A stretch of 17,154 nucleotides of DNA from Lonsdalea quercina subsp. quercina (GTDB lineage: Bacteria > Pseudomonadota > Gammaproteobacteria > Enterobacterales > Enterobacteriaceae). The notes beneath the pieces are model-generated. The model worked only from the letters and a program-made list of their open reading frames with translations. It made no database searches and was not told the origin of the DNA. Positions 6,638-14,418 of this stretch are shown piece after piece; the stretch's first letter is position 1; every line of letters begins with the position of its first letter. The translations under genes and the position numbers were made by a program. The stretch covers positions 320,665 to 337,818 of the forward strand of contig NZ_JIBO01000006.1 in the NCBI RefSeq assembly GCF_000688655.1, given 5' to 3'.

Positions 6638-8212
6638 CTACTTGGAGATATCGTCGTAATACAACATGGAGTTGGCCAGACTTTGTTTGACGTCCTTCAG
6701 ATTGTCGCGCACCGCCACGAGACGCATGCCCTGAAGCATCACCACGAACGGGGAACGCTCGCGAATCTCCTGCTGTAACGTTTGGTACAACGCTTGCCGT
6801 TTCTCACGATCGCGCTCGGCCGCCGCCGCCTGCGTCTGCCGGCTTAGCTCCGGAATATCCCAACCCACGCGCCACGCCAGCGTTTTCGGGCCGTTTGGCA
6901 CGTTATAGGCAAAGGTGCTGGCATTCGTATTCGGGTCTATGTAGTCCGGCCCCCAGTAAACAAAAATCGACTGGAAATTGCGCGAGCGCATTTTCGTCCA
7001 TAACTCGCTTTCCACCACCGGCTGCACGTCGATATGAATGTCGGCTTGGGCAAAACTCGCCTGTAGCGCCTGCGCAATATCCGTGTACGGCGGCTGATTG
7101 ATCACGGTGAGCGCGAAACGAGTGCCCGATTTGATACCGGCATCGCTGAGGATTTTCTTCGCTTTATCGACGTCCAGCTTAAAGGGTTGCGCTTTCGCCG
7201 CGCCATCAAACCCTTCCGGCAGGAAGTTCTGATGCACGATGAATTGACCGTTAAGCAGGTTTTTCGAGATCCCTTCATAATCCACCAGCCAGCGTGCCGC
7301 CTGCCAAAAGGCAGGGTTACCCAGCGTCGGCGCCTGTTTATCTTGCGTATTGAAGCCGAGATAGTAGATTTTGCCGCCCGGCGAGGTGCTGATCCTGACG
7401 CCCGGCTGATTCGCCAGTGCGCTGAACTGATCCGCGCCCAAATCATACGCCACATCGGCATCGCCCTGAATCAACAGCAGACGACGCGCGCCCGGATCGG
7501 CCACATCCTTTAAAATGACCTGCTTGAGCTTCGGCTGTTTCACCCCGTGCGTGTTGGCAGTCAGCACCAGCGCCTGCTGCGGAATATAGTTGCGGAGCTG
7601 ATAGGCGCCGCTCCCCGCGGAGTGATTTTTCAACCAGCCGCTGCCAAAATCATCGTTGACGCTATGGCTGGACACCACTTTGCTGTCGACGACGGACGCC
7701 ACGCCGGAGGACAGCAGCCGGAGCGCCAGGTCGCTGCCGATATCCGCCGGCCAGCGGACCTCCAGTTGATGGTCATCCCGCTTTTTAAACTGCGCATCCA
7801 CGTTTTCCGGTTTCCAGCCCAGCTCGTTTAAAATAAACGCCGGCGTTTTGTTCAGCTTCACCGCCCGAGTGAACGAGTAAATCACGTCGTCTGCCAATAC
7901 CGGATTGCCGGAGGCAAAAGTGGCTTTCGGATCCAGCGTGAAGATCAGACTTCGCCCGTCCGCGCCGACCTGCCAGGATGTTGCCAGGTCGGGGTTGAGC
8001 TGAGTCGGGTTAACGCGATCGCTTTTCACCAGCGCCTGATACAGTGCATCCAGCGAACTGGTGCTGACCGTTTCAAAACTCTCTGCAGGATCCAGGCTGA
8101 TAATACCGTTGAGGGAAATCGCCACCACCAGCGTATTCGGCGGTGTCGCCGCTCGCAGCAACGGACTGGCAAGCAAAACCGTCGCCAGGATAACGGGAAG
8201 CCACTTTTTCAT
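6638..8212 (-). CDS. Periplasmic substrate-binding protein, peptide/nickel family 5
   Basis: This 524-residue periplasmic component of the importer encoded just upstream on the same strand captures the substrate and delivers it to the two permeases. Seen (from the MKKWLPV start): a Sec signal peptide with cleavage near residues 21-22 (LLRAAT), then the family 5 block at 71-117. That block runs from QLNPDLATSW through FTLDPKATFASG to DDVIYSFTRA. WGPDYIDPN follows in the C-terminal part. It belongs to the DppA/OppA/NikA fold. The reading frame extends 35 codons further upstream, but 8212 is chosen because it gives a proper signal peptide and has GGAGA at good distance. It has no lipobox, so it is soluble. 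Ligand cannot be predicted: peptides, opines, nickel chelates and oligosaccharides are all known for the family. It is last in the operon, an uncommon position. Confidence 0.92.
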   Translation of the reverse strand: MKKWLPVILATVLLASPLLRAATPPNTLVVAISLNGIISLDPAESFETVSTSSLDALYQALVKSDRVNPTQLNPDLATSWQVGADGRSLIFTLDPKATFASGNPVLADDVIYSFTRAVKLNKTPAFILNELGWKPENVDAQFKKRDDHQLEVRWPADIGSDLALRLLSSGVASVVDSKVVSSHSVNDDFGSGWLKNHSAGSGAYQLRNYIPQQALVLTANTHGVKQPKLKQVILKDVADPGARRLLLIQGDADVAYDLGADQFSALANQPGVRISTSPGGKIYYLGFNTQDKQAPTLGNPAFWQAARWLVDYEGISKNLLNGQFIVHQNFLPEGFDGAAKAQPFKLDVDKAKKILSDAGIKSGTRFALTVINQPPYTDIAQALQASFAQADIHIDVQPVVESELWTKMRSRNFQSIFVYWGPDYIDPNTNASTFAYNVPNGPKTLAWRVGWDIPELSRQTQAAAAERDREKRQALYQTLQQEIRERSPFVVMLQGMRLVAVRDNLKDVKQSLANSMLYYDDISK

Positions 8213-8262
8213 ATTGTCTCCATGGCACAAGTTCAATGTTGGATAGAGTCTAGAGAAAACAC

Positions 8263-8303
8263 CGGTTATTGCGCTATTGGCATTAAACGCTTTGATATAA
8301 CCG
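8263..8303 (-). repeat. Hairpin in the gap between the second ATPase and the binding-protein gene
   Basis: CGGTTAT (8263-8269) and ATAACCG (8297-8303) are perfect complements, and GCG/CGC can pair inside. It sits in the only sizeable gap of the operon (8213-8318). There is no T-tract, so it is more likely a stability or processing element that sets binding-protein expression apart from the membrane components than a terminator. Confidence 0.45.
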
Positions 8304-8318
8304 TTGATGATAATCACG

Positions 8319-8999
8319 TCAGACCGTCAGCAGACGCCCTTGCGACATAGCCGCCGCCCGGTCGCACAGATGGTCGATCACGTTGCCGTCGTGACTGACC
8401 AATATCAGGGTCAGGTCGCCCGCCGATTTCAGTTCGTTCAGCAGGTTGAGAATTTCGGCCTGCACCGACATATCCAGCGCGGATGTCGGCTCATCCAGCA
8501 GCAACAGCTCCGGCTCAAGCAGCAGCGCCCGGATGATCGCCACCCGCTGACGCTGGCCGCCGGAAAGCTGATGCGGATAGCGATCCAGCAGCGTCAGCGG
8601 CAAATCGACGCGCTGAAAAGCGCGTTCAATCCGTCCGTCGATATCCGTTTCCTTGAGCAGTTTTAGCGGCTCGGACAGCGTACGCCTCAGGCGATGGCGA
8701 GGATGCAGAGAAGCAAACGGATCCTGAAAGACCATCTGTACCCGACGGCGCAGTTCTCCCGTAAAGGCATGGAGCGGTTTCACGAGCTGACCCAGCAATG
8801 TCATCTCGCCCTGCCAGTTCAGATTCAGGCCCGCCAGCGCCCACAGCAACGACGATTTGCCGCAACCGGACGGGCCGACCAGCCCAAAACATTCGCCGCG
8901 GGAAATGGTCAGATCGACCTCGTGAACGACCTGATTAACGTGTCCCCCTTGCGGGTGAGACACGCTTAAATGACGCAGAACCACAGCATCACGACTCAT
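8319..8999 (-). CDS. ABC transporter ATP-binding protein, DppF/OppF type, short
   Basis: This 226-residue protein is the second nucleotide-binding subunit of the importer. Seen: Walker A GPSGCGKS (42-49), Q-loop Q92, signature LSGGQ (145-149), Walker B LLLLDE (165-170), SALD D-loop and H-loop H203. It ends soon after the core domain (SQGRLLTV). It therefore lacks the C-terminal oligopeptide-transporter extension of about 80-100 residues found in typical DppF/OppF proteins. Short NikE-like subunits exist, so it is probably functional rather than truncated. Its ATG overlaps the stop of the preceding ATPase gene by four bases (ATGA at 8996-8999), implying translational coupling and equal production. 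Confidence 0.9.
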   Translation of the reverse strand: MSRDAVVLRHLSVSHPQGGHVNQVVHEVDLTISRGECFGLVGPSGCGKSSLLWALAGLNLNWQGEMTLLGQLVKPLHAFTGELRRRVQMVFQDPFASLHPRHRLRRTLSEPLKLLKETDIDGRIERAFQRVDLPLTLLDRYPHQLSGGQRQRVAIIRALLLEPELLLLDEPTSALDMSVQAEILNLLNELKSAGDLTLILVSHDGNVIDHLCDRAAAMSQGRLLTV

Positions 9000-9841
9000 G
9001 ACAACGACTCCAGCAACGCGCGATCCAAGACGGGCAGCACCTGCCCCCGAGTGTGTTTACCCGGCTGACAGTTCCACAATGTTCGGGTATACGGGTGGGT
9101 GGCCTGCGGTAAATCCTCCGCCTGCAAGGCATCCATCAATCGCCCTTTGTACATCACCAGCACGCGTTCGCAGTGACGCGCCACCTGAGGTAAATCATGG
9201 CTGATCAACAACAGTCCCATATTGCGTTCGTCAACCAGCCGGTCGATCAGCGCCAGCACCTGATCGCGTCGCTCGTGGTCGAGGGCGGACGTCGGCTCAT
9301 CGGCGATCAGTAGCGCCGGTTCAGTGATCAGCGCAATAGCCAGCATGACGCGCTGCCCCATTCCGCCGGAAAGCTGATGTGGGTACTGATGATACAACCG
9401 TTTCGGTTCCGCCAACCCGACGGCGTTGAGCATGTCCAATACCTTTTCGCGTCGTTCGCGCGCCGGGAGCGAGGTATGCAGTTTCAGCGGCTCTTCCACC
9501 TGCCAGCCGACCTGACGCATCGGGTTCAGCGCATGTTTCGGATCCTGCAATACCATCGACACCCGGTCGCCGCGCCATTGACGCCATTGGCTTTCGCTCA
9601 ACGAGGCCAGCGACTGGCCGTTCATCACGACATCGCCGCTGCGAATTCGGCATGCGTGAGGCAGCAATCCCATCAAGGCTTTGGCCGTCAGGGATTTGCC
9701 GGAGCCTGATTCGCCGACCAGCGCGACGCGCTCCCGGCCCAGACGAAACGATAAGGGATGCACCAACAGCGTGTCGGGGTCATCCGCCAATCCAATGGAC
9801 AGCTGGTTGACGTCCAGCAACGGGGGATTACTGTTTTTCAT
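8996..9841 (-). CDS. ABC transporter ATP-binding protein, DppD/OppD type
   Basis: This 281-residue protein is the first nucleotide-binding subunit of the importer. Seen: Walker A GESGSGKS (43-50), Q-loop Q99, signature LSGGM (157-161), Walker B LLIADE (177-182), SALD and H-loop H215. The HPYTRTL element, typical of the C-terminal region in the Dpp/Opp/Nik group, lies near residue 250. Gln of the signature is replaced by Met, which is common in this group. It begins 14 bases inside the 3' end of the DppC-like permease gene and ends overlapping the second ATPase gene. It forms a heterodimer with the latter, as is usual for this transporter class. Confidence 0.91.
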   Translation of the reverse strand: MKNSNPPLLDVNQLSIGLADDPDTLLVHPLSFRLGRERVALVGESGSGKSLTAKALMGLLPHACRIRSGDVVMNGQSLASLSESQWRQWRGDRVSMVLQDPKHALNPMRQVGWQVEEPLKLHTSLPARERREKVLDMLNAVGLAEPKRLYHQYPHQLSGGMGQRVMLAIALITEPALLIADEPTSALDHERRDQVLALIDRLVDERNMGLLLISHDLPQVARHCERVLVMYKGRLMDALQAEDLPQATHPYTRTLWNCQPGKHTRGQVLPVLDRALLESLS

Positions 9842-10700
9842 GTCGCGGGTCCAATTTATCGCGCAGGCCGTCGCCCAGCAGATTAAACGTCAGGCTGGCG
9901 AACAAAATTGCGCCGCCCGGCGCAGCCGCCACCCACCATTGGTCAAAAATGACCTTGCTCCCTTCCGCGACCATGGAGCCCCATTCGGCGGTCGGCGGCT
10001 GTACGCCCATCCCCAGGAAGCCCAGTCCGGCGGCGGCCAGGATAATGCCGCCCAGACTCAGCGCGGCACGCACCACCGCGCCCGGCAAGCAGAGCGGCAA
10101 GATATGCCCGCTCATCAGCCGCAGGCCGGTAATGCCCTGCATTCGGGCGGCGGCCAAATAGTCGCTGCGCCGAAGCGCCAGCGTCTCTGCTCGGGCCTGA
10201 CGGGCGAACTGAGGCCAACTGGTCAGCGCCAAAGCCAGCGCTCCGTTAACCAGTCCCGGTCCAAGCACCGCCACCATCGCCAGCGCGATCACCAGCCCCG
10301 GCAGAGAAAGGACGATATCGGTCAGCCGCATGAGCACTTTCTCGCTCCAGCCGCCGAGATAGCCCGCGCTGATCCCCACCAGCAGCCCGACCGGCACGGT
10401 CAGAACCAGGATCAGCGAGACCAGCAGTAACGTCGGCCGTGCGCCATACAGCACCCGTGATAGCAGATCCCGACCGAAACCATCCGTGCCCAGCCAGTGT
10501 TCGGGCGAAGGCGGCAGCAGGCGCTGGGTGATGGACTGCGCATTCGGGTCAAACGGCGCCAGCCACGGAGCAAGCAGCGCGATCCCGATTAACAGGACCA
10601 GGAGAACGCCGCCGATATTCAGACTGTTGGCGGCAGGCCAGAGAGTTCGTCGGGCGCGCGGCTGCGAGCGCAGTCCCTTAAAGCGTGTCAATCGCATCAT
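9828..10700 (-). CDS. ABC transporter permease, DppC/OppC type
   Basis: This 290-residue inner-membrane permease is the second of the pair. Seen: an N-terminal basic stretch, a membrane anchor at about 30-48, APFDP (48-52), then the DppC signature around HWLGTDGFGRD (69-79). The cytoplasmic EAA loop that docks the ATPases lies around YLAAARMQG (181-189), followed by HILP. The reading frame is open 50 codons further upstream, but that part lies inside the first permease gene in another frame. The start at 10700 is chosen because its ATGA overlaps the stop of that gene and gives the normal family length. A second ATG follows immediately at 10697. Confidence 0.9.
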   Translation of the reverse strand: MMRLTRFKGLRSQPRARRTLWPAANSLNIGGVLLVLLIGIALLAPWLAPFDPNAQSITQRLLPPSPEHWLGTDGFGRDLLSRVLYGARPTLLLVSLILVLTVPVGLLVGISAGYLGGWSEKVLMRLTDIVLSLPGLVIALAMVAVLGPGLVNGALALALTSWPQFARQARAETLALRRSDYLAAARMQGITGLRLMSGHILPLCLPGAVVRAALSLGGIILAAAGLGFLGMGVQPPTAEWGSMVAEGSKVIFDQWWVAAAPGGAILFASLTFNLLGDGLRDKLDPRHEKQ

Positions 10701-11740
10701 CGTGTCCGAGGGTCGGTCAGGTAAATCAGCGCATCGGCCAGCGCGTTCATCAGGACAAAGCACAGGCCAATAAGGAGAGTGGAGCCTAAAATGGCGGGAA
10801 TGTCCGCGCCAAACAGCGCCGTCGTCAGATAGCGCCCCACGCCAGGCCATGAGAAGACCGTTTCGGTCAGCACCGCGCCTTCAAGCAGGCTGGCATAAGA
10901 CAGCATCAGCACGGTGACCATGACGCCGCGAATATTGGGCAGGACGTGGCAGAGCAAGATCCGCAGTTGTCCGGCGCCCTTGGCGCGAGCCAGCAAAACA
11001 TACTCTTTATGGCATTCATCCAGCATGGCCGCGCGCAGCAGCCGGGTGATGCCCGCCATGGACAGCAGGCCGAGCACGCTGGCGGGTAGCCACAGATGCC
11101 GAACGGCGTTACGGAACATCTCCGGATCGCCGCTGAGCCAGGTATCGATCAGGACGAATCCCGTACGCGGCTCCATCGTGTATTGGTAGATGTCGTCCAA
11201 TCGTCCCGGTCCGCCGGCCCAATGCAAGACCGCATAAAATAGCAGCAGACTCAGCAGTCCCAGCCAGAAAATGGGGACGGAGTAACCGACCAGAGAGAAC
11301 ATCCGCACCGCATTGTCCAGTAGGCTGCCGGGCTTCAGCACCGACAGCAGCGCCAGCGTCACGCCAAAGACGAATCCGATGATAATGGCGCAGGTCGCCA
11401 GCTCCAGCGTCGCAGGGAACGCCCGCGTCAAATCATCGAAAACAGGCTGAGAGGTGCTGCGGGAGATCCCGAGATCGCCGTGAGCCAGCGCCGCCAGATA
11501 ATGCCAGAACTGTACCCAGAGCGGTTGGTCCAACCCCAACTGCTGTCGGACTTGCAGGTAGGTTGCCTCGCTGGCGCGGTCGCCGGCTATTTGCAGCGCC
11601 GGGTCGATAGGCGCCAGATGAGTGAGTAAAAAAGTGAATAGCAGAAGCCCCAGCAGCGTGACGGCCAGCGCCAAGACACGGCTTAGCCCCCTTCCCATTC
11701 GTTGCCACCCGGCCTGGAGGTGTTCATGAATTGTCCGCAC
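10697..11740 (-). CDS. ABC transporter permease, DppB/OppB type
   Basis: This protein of up to 347 residues is the first gene of the importer operon. Seen: first membrane segment at about 21-41 ending in LTHLAP, a periplasmic loop with QLGLDQPLWVQFWHYL (67-82) and GDLGIS (88-93) typical of DppB, and further membrane segments. The EAA loop runs at about 245-268 (KEYVLLARAKGAG), and the protein ends in DALIYLTDPRTR, also typical. The longest frame starts with GTG at 11740, with GAGGG somewhat far upstream. An ATG at 11698 (MGRGLSRV), preceded by GGGTGG, gives an N-terminus nearer to other DppB proteins and is an equally reasonable start. Confidence 0.9.
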   Translation of the reverse strand: MRTIHEHLQAGWQRMGRGLSRVLALAVTLLGLLLFTFLLTHLAPIDPALQIAGDRASEATYLQVRQQLGLDQPLWVQFWHYLAALAHGDLGISRSTSQPVFDDLTRAFPATLELATCAIIIGFVFGVTLALLSVLKPGSLLDNAVRMFSLVGYSVPIFWLGLLSLLLFYAVLHWAGGPGRLDDIYQYTMEPRTGFVLIDTWLSGDPEMFRNAVRHLWLPASVLGLLSMAGITRLLRAAMLDECHKEYVLLARAKGAGQLRILLCHVLPNIRGVMVTVLMLSYASLLEGAVLTETVFSWPGVGRYLTTALFGADIPAILGSTLLIGLCFVLMNALADALIYLTDPRTR

Positions 11741-11863
11741 TGCCTAATCCCTCATTGCCGAGCAAAAAATAAGGTCCGGAGTGTAGGCGAGATGACAAAA
11801 GCGTATGAAATTATATTCAGCAATATCAATATAACTATAAATTATATAACGGTGTGGGGAAGA
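11741..11863 (-). promoter_or_regulatory. Upstream region and possible promoter of the ABC operon
   Basis: The 123 bases between chaC and the operon are strongly A/T-rich in 11805-11850. On the minus strand two perfect TATAAT hexamers occur, at 11815-11810 and 11846-11841, neither with a convincing -35. The first would start transcription near 11803 and give a leader of about 60 bases. No terminator for chaC is visible, so read-through from chaC into the operon is possible. Confidence 0.35.
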
Positions 11864-12538
11864 TTATTCGCGGACGGGTGCCGCGTTCAATAGTTCTCTC
11901 ACCCGCAGCGCCAGCGCGATCAGATTATCGTCCGGCATACCATAATGCTGGAGTTCACGCTCCAAGGAGAAAAGGTATTGTGCGTTAGTGCCCAGCGGAC
12001 CTCGGGCGCGGGCGATGAGCGGCGCCACACTCTGGATACAGGTGTCCTGTTCCAATAATGGGTGGTCAGGATTGATGACGAAAACCAGCGCGGTGAGGTG
12101 GCCACCTTCGGCACATTCCAGCTCACACCACAGTGGGCGATAGCAGCCGGTCAGCATCTCTCGTTTCCACAGCAGTTCAAGCTCTTCACGCACGCGTTCT
12201 TCCGGTAAACGATAGGCCAGACCGGTCGTTTCACCGCCCGGCTTGAGTCCAAGCATTCTGCCGGGTTGTGCGATAGTGCCCCGCCCTGCGGTCAAACGTA
12301 AGCAGAACGCGCGCTGCCACCCTTTCAGCGTGGCGAGACAACTTTCTGTCGCGTCAAATGCCGGGTTCCACATGAGCGAACCGTAGCCAAAAATCCACAC
12401 GCCCTCATGGTCGGGGCGACAGGATAAAGTGGTTTCCAGAGAGTCTGCTCGCTGCTGCGGGGTAAGCAATAAATGTTCTTCGATGTGGCCGAACGACGTC
12501 CGGCAATCGGCTTTCCGTAAAAAATCACGCGTTAACAC
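11864..12538 (-). CDS. chaC: ChaC, glutathione-specific gamma-glutamylcyclotransferase
   Basis: This 224-residue cytosolic enzyme of the ChaC family splits glutathione into 5-oxoproline and cysteinylglycine. Seen: the substrate-binding GYGSLMW loop (51-57) after VWIF, the LRLTAGRGT and QPGRMLGL blocks, and WKREM (124-128) with the presumed catalytic Glu127. The C-terminal GPLGTNAQYLFSLE block is also present. It is strongly similar to E. coli ChaC from the first residues (LTRDFL...ADC) and ends a few residues earlier. The start is a GTG with AAGGA about ten bases upstream; no ATG gives the family N-terminus. It is divergent from chaA, as in E. coli, but without chaB between. Confidence 0.94.
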   Translation of the reverse strand: MLTRDFLRKADCRTSFGHIEEHLLLTPQQRADSLETTLSCRPDHEGVWIFGYGSLMWNPAFDATESCLATLKGWQRAFCLRLTAGRGTIAQPGRMLGLKPGGETTGLAYRLPEERVREELELLWKREMLTGCYRPLWCELECAEGGHLTALVFVINPDHPLLEQDTCIQSVAPLIARARGPLGTNAQYLFSLERELQHYGMPDDNLIALALRVRELLNAAPVRE

Positions 12539-12592
12539 AAGTTTTTTTCCTTACCCCTTACACGCTGTCCTGCCGAATGGCGTCACCCGGCT

Positions 12593-12622
12593 ATTCTGAA
12601 CGATCATGAACCGTACAATCAA
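12593..12622 (-). promoter_or_regulatory. Weak candidate chaC promoter
   Basis: On the minus strand TTGATT (12622-12617, four of six to consensus) and CAGAAT (12598-12593, four of six) are separated by 18 bases. They lie about 55 bases upstream of the chaC GTG. Position is sensible but both elements are poor. Confidence 0.25.
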
Positions 12623-12903
12623 CGCGCACGTTGTTTATTTTGCCGCCGCGCCGGAAACGTTCACCTGGCTGACCAAGGTAGTTAACATCATGAAGCATAA
12701 TGGTAATTTTCTATTTTCTTGTTTGTGGAAACGACCATCATGTTCTTAGGCGGAATCGCCCTCGTGTCGTCCCTAGAGTGAAGTCAGTATGCCCTGCCGC
12801 CTGCGGTTAAAAACGAAAACTTAATGGAATCCGCTTCTTACGCTCTTTTTCATCGGTTGGTTTGGAAACATCACCATAATATGCCCAAAAATCGCTCACG
12901 AGA
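12623..12903. other. Unassigned part of the chaC-chaA divergent gap
   Basis: No ChaB-like reading frame is visible on either strand. A 47-codon plus-strand frame at 12606-12749 (MNRTINAHVVYF...) lacks a ribosome site and is not recognised. Other frames are under 20 codons. Short GC-rich palindromes occur (GGCG-N4-CGCC near 12750 and CCGC-CT-GCGG near 12800). Confidence 0.4.
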
Positions 12904-12945
12904 AGTGATTAAATAGTGACTAATTGTAGCAATTTCGTTTATTAT
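12904..12945 (+). promoter_or_regulatory. Candidate chaA promoter with imperfect direct repeat
   Basis: GTGACT (12916-12921) and TATTAT (12940-12945, five of six) are spaced by 18 bases. They predict a start near 12952 and a leader of about 180 bases. Overlapping the -35 is an imperfect 11-base direct repeat, AGTGATTAAAT then AGTGACTAATT (12904-12914 and 12915-12925). It could bind a regulator, although the second copy is one base out of strict register. Confidence 0.35.
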
Positions 12946-13131
12946 TAGAGAGATAAAAGTAAAAACATAAAAATAATATATTCAGATATCTTTTTGCAGA
13001 AAACGCATAGCTAGAGTCACATTTTCAGGCTTTTAGTGGCGCTTGGTGTTTGGCATGGCGATTATTCGATTACGACGTTATACGTTATTTCTATCAGCAA
13101 GCTCGCTACACGAACTAAGGAACCTTCAAGC

Positions 13132-14235
13132 ATGACCTCATCCGCCGAAACGGTGAAAACCCGTCACCACGAATATACGCTCGTCCTTCCTATCCTGACT
13201 CTACTGGTGCTGGTCATGTGGGGCGATACCGCCAGTCTGGGGGCGATCATCGCCATCAACGCCCTGGCGCTGGTCGGGATCCTTTCCAGCGCCTTCAGCG
13301 TGGTACGTCACGCCGACGTGCTGGCTCACCGTCTGGGAGAACCTTTTGGATCGCTGATCCTCAGCCTGTCCGTCGTCATTCTGGAAGTCAGTCTGATCTC
13401 CGCTCTGATGGCGAGCGGCGATGCCGGCCCGCATTTAATGCGCGATACGCTCTACTCCATCATCATGATTGTCACCGGGGGCCTGGTGGGATTCGCCCTG
13501 ATCCTGGGCGGACGTAAATTCGCCACGCAGTACGTTAATCTGGGCGGCATCAAACAGTATCTGATGGCGATTATTCCTTTGGCCGTACTGGTATTGGTCT
13601 TTCCCGCCGCGCTACCGGCAGGTAACTTTTCCGTCTCGCAGTCACTGATCATCGCGTTGATCTCGGCGGTGATGTACGGCGTCTTCCTGAAGATCCAAAC
13701 CCGTACTCACCAAAGTTTGTTCGTCTATGAACATGAAGATGAGAGCGACGGCGAAGGGGACAGTCATCACGGCAAACCGTCGGCCCATAGCTCGCTCTGG
13801 CATGCGGTATGGCTGTTGGTTCATCTGATTGCCGTCATTAGCGTCACCAAAATGGATTCCAAGCTCTTGGAAACGCTGCTTGAACGCATGAACGCGCCGT
13901 CCCAGTTCACCGGTTTCCTCGTCGCGCTGTTGATTTTGTCGCCGGAAGGCCTGGGCGCCATCAAAGCCGTCCTGCAAAATCAGGTTCAGCGGGCGATGAA
14001 TCTGTTTTTTGGCTCCGTGCTGGCGACCATCTCACTGACTGTTCCTGCCGTCACGCTGATTGCGATGATCACGGGCAACACGCTGAACTTCGCGCTGGAT
14101 ATGCCGCACATCGTCGTGATGGTGACGGTATTAGTCCTGTGTCACATCTCCTTTTCCACCGGCCGCACCAATGTCCTGAACGGAAGTGCGCATTTGGCGA
14201 TGTTTGCCGCCTACATCATGACCATCATGCTGTGA
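13132..14235 (+). CDS. chaA: ChaA, Ca2+/Na+/K+:H+ antiporter
   Basis: This 367-residue inner-membrane cation/proton exchanger of the CaCA superfamily extrudes sodium, calcium or potassium, especially at high pH. Seen: two inverted repeats with the conserved motifs GEPFGSLILSLSVVILEVS (69-87) and LLILSPEGLGA (267-276). Between them is the acidic cytoplasmic loop YEHEDESDGEGDSHHGK (199-215), which is thought to sense cations. FSTGRTNVLNG (341-351) follows near the C-terminus. Similarity to E. coli ChaA is very high throughout. The frame is open 32 codons upstream (13036), but 13132 is chosen because it matches the family start and has AAGGA upstream. Single-gene unit. Confidence 0.95.
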   Translation: MTSSAETVKTRHHEYTLVLPILTLLVLVMWGDTASLGAIIAINALALVGILSSAFSVVRHADVLAHRLGEPFGSLILSLSVVILEVSLISALMASGDAGPHLMRDTLYSIIMIVTGGLVGFALILGGRKFATQYVNLGGIKQYLMAIIPLAVLVLVFPAALPAGNFSVSQSLIIALISAVMYGVFLKIQTRTHQSLFVYEHEDESDGEGDSHHGKPSAHSSLWHAVWLLVHLIAVISVTKMDSKLLETLLERMNAPSQFTGFLVALLILSPEGLGAIKAVLQNQVQRAMNLFFGSVLATISLTVPAVTLIAMITGNTLNFALDMPHIVVMVTVLVLCHISFSTGRTNVLNGSAHLAMFAAYIMTIML

Positions 14236-14244
14236 TCCCATTCT

Positions 14245-14282
14245 GAAAGAGCATCGTGGCAAGATGCGGTGCCCTTTCTCTT
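14245..14282 (+). terminator. Possible chaA terminator
   Basis: Ten bases after the stop, GAAAG (14245-14249) and GCATC (14251-14255) can pair with CTTTC (14274-14278) and GATGC (14263-14267). A pyrimidine-rich tract follows. The stem is interrupted and the T content is low. Confidence 0.35.
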
Positions 14283-14381
14283 CCATTTTAAGCTTCCTCA
14301 CTGCGGTTTCCCTCGCTTCTCTCTGAACAAACGACCTGCGCGCTTAACGGATATTCATGAACCTCTAGCCCTTAGGGCATT

Positions 14382-14404
14382 GGCTCGGACGATAAGCCTT
14401 TTTT
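14382..14404 (+). terminator. Small stem followed by six T downstream of chaA
   Basis: GGCT (14382-14385) and AGCC (14395-14398) flank a 9-base loop, and six T follow (14399-14404). A second tiny hairpin, GCCC-TTA-GGGC, lies just upstream (14368-14378). The stem is short for an intrinsic terminator, but the T-run is good. It could end chaA transcription or a short unknown transcript. Confidence 0.35.
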
Positions 14405-14418
14405 CAAACGTTCTACTC

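Noticed and set aside
9681..10430. Plus-strand 249-residue frame rich in Gln, Arg and His
   Set aside because: It is antisense to the well-supported DppC-type permease and DppD-type ATPase genes. Such composition is typical of the strand opposite a GC-rich membrane protein gene.
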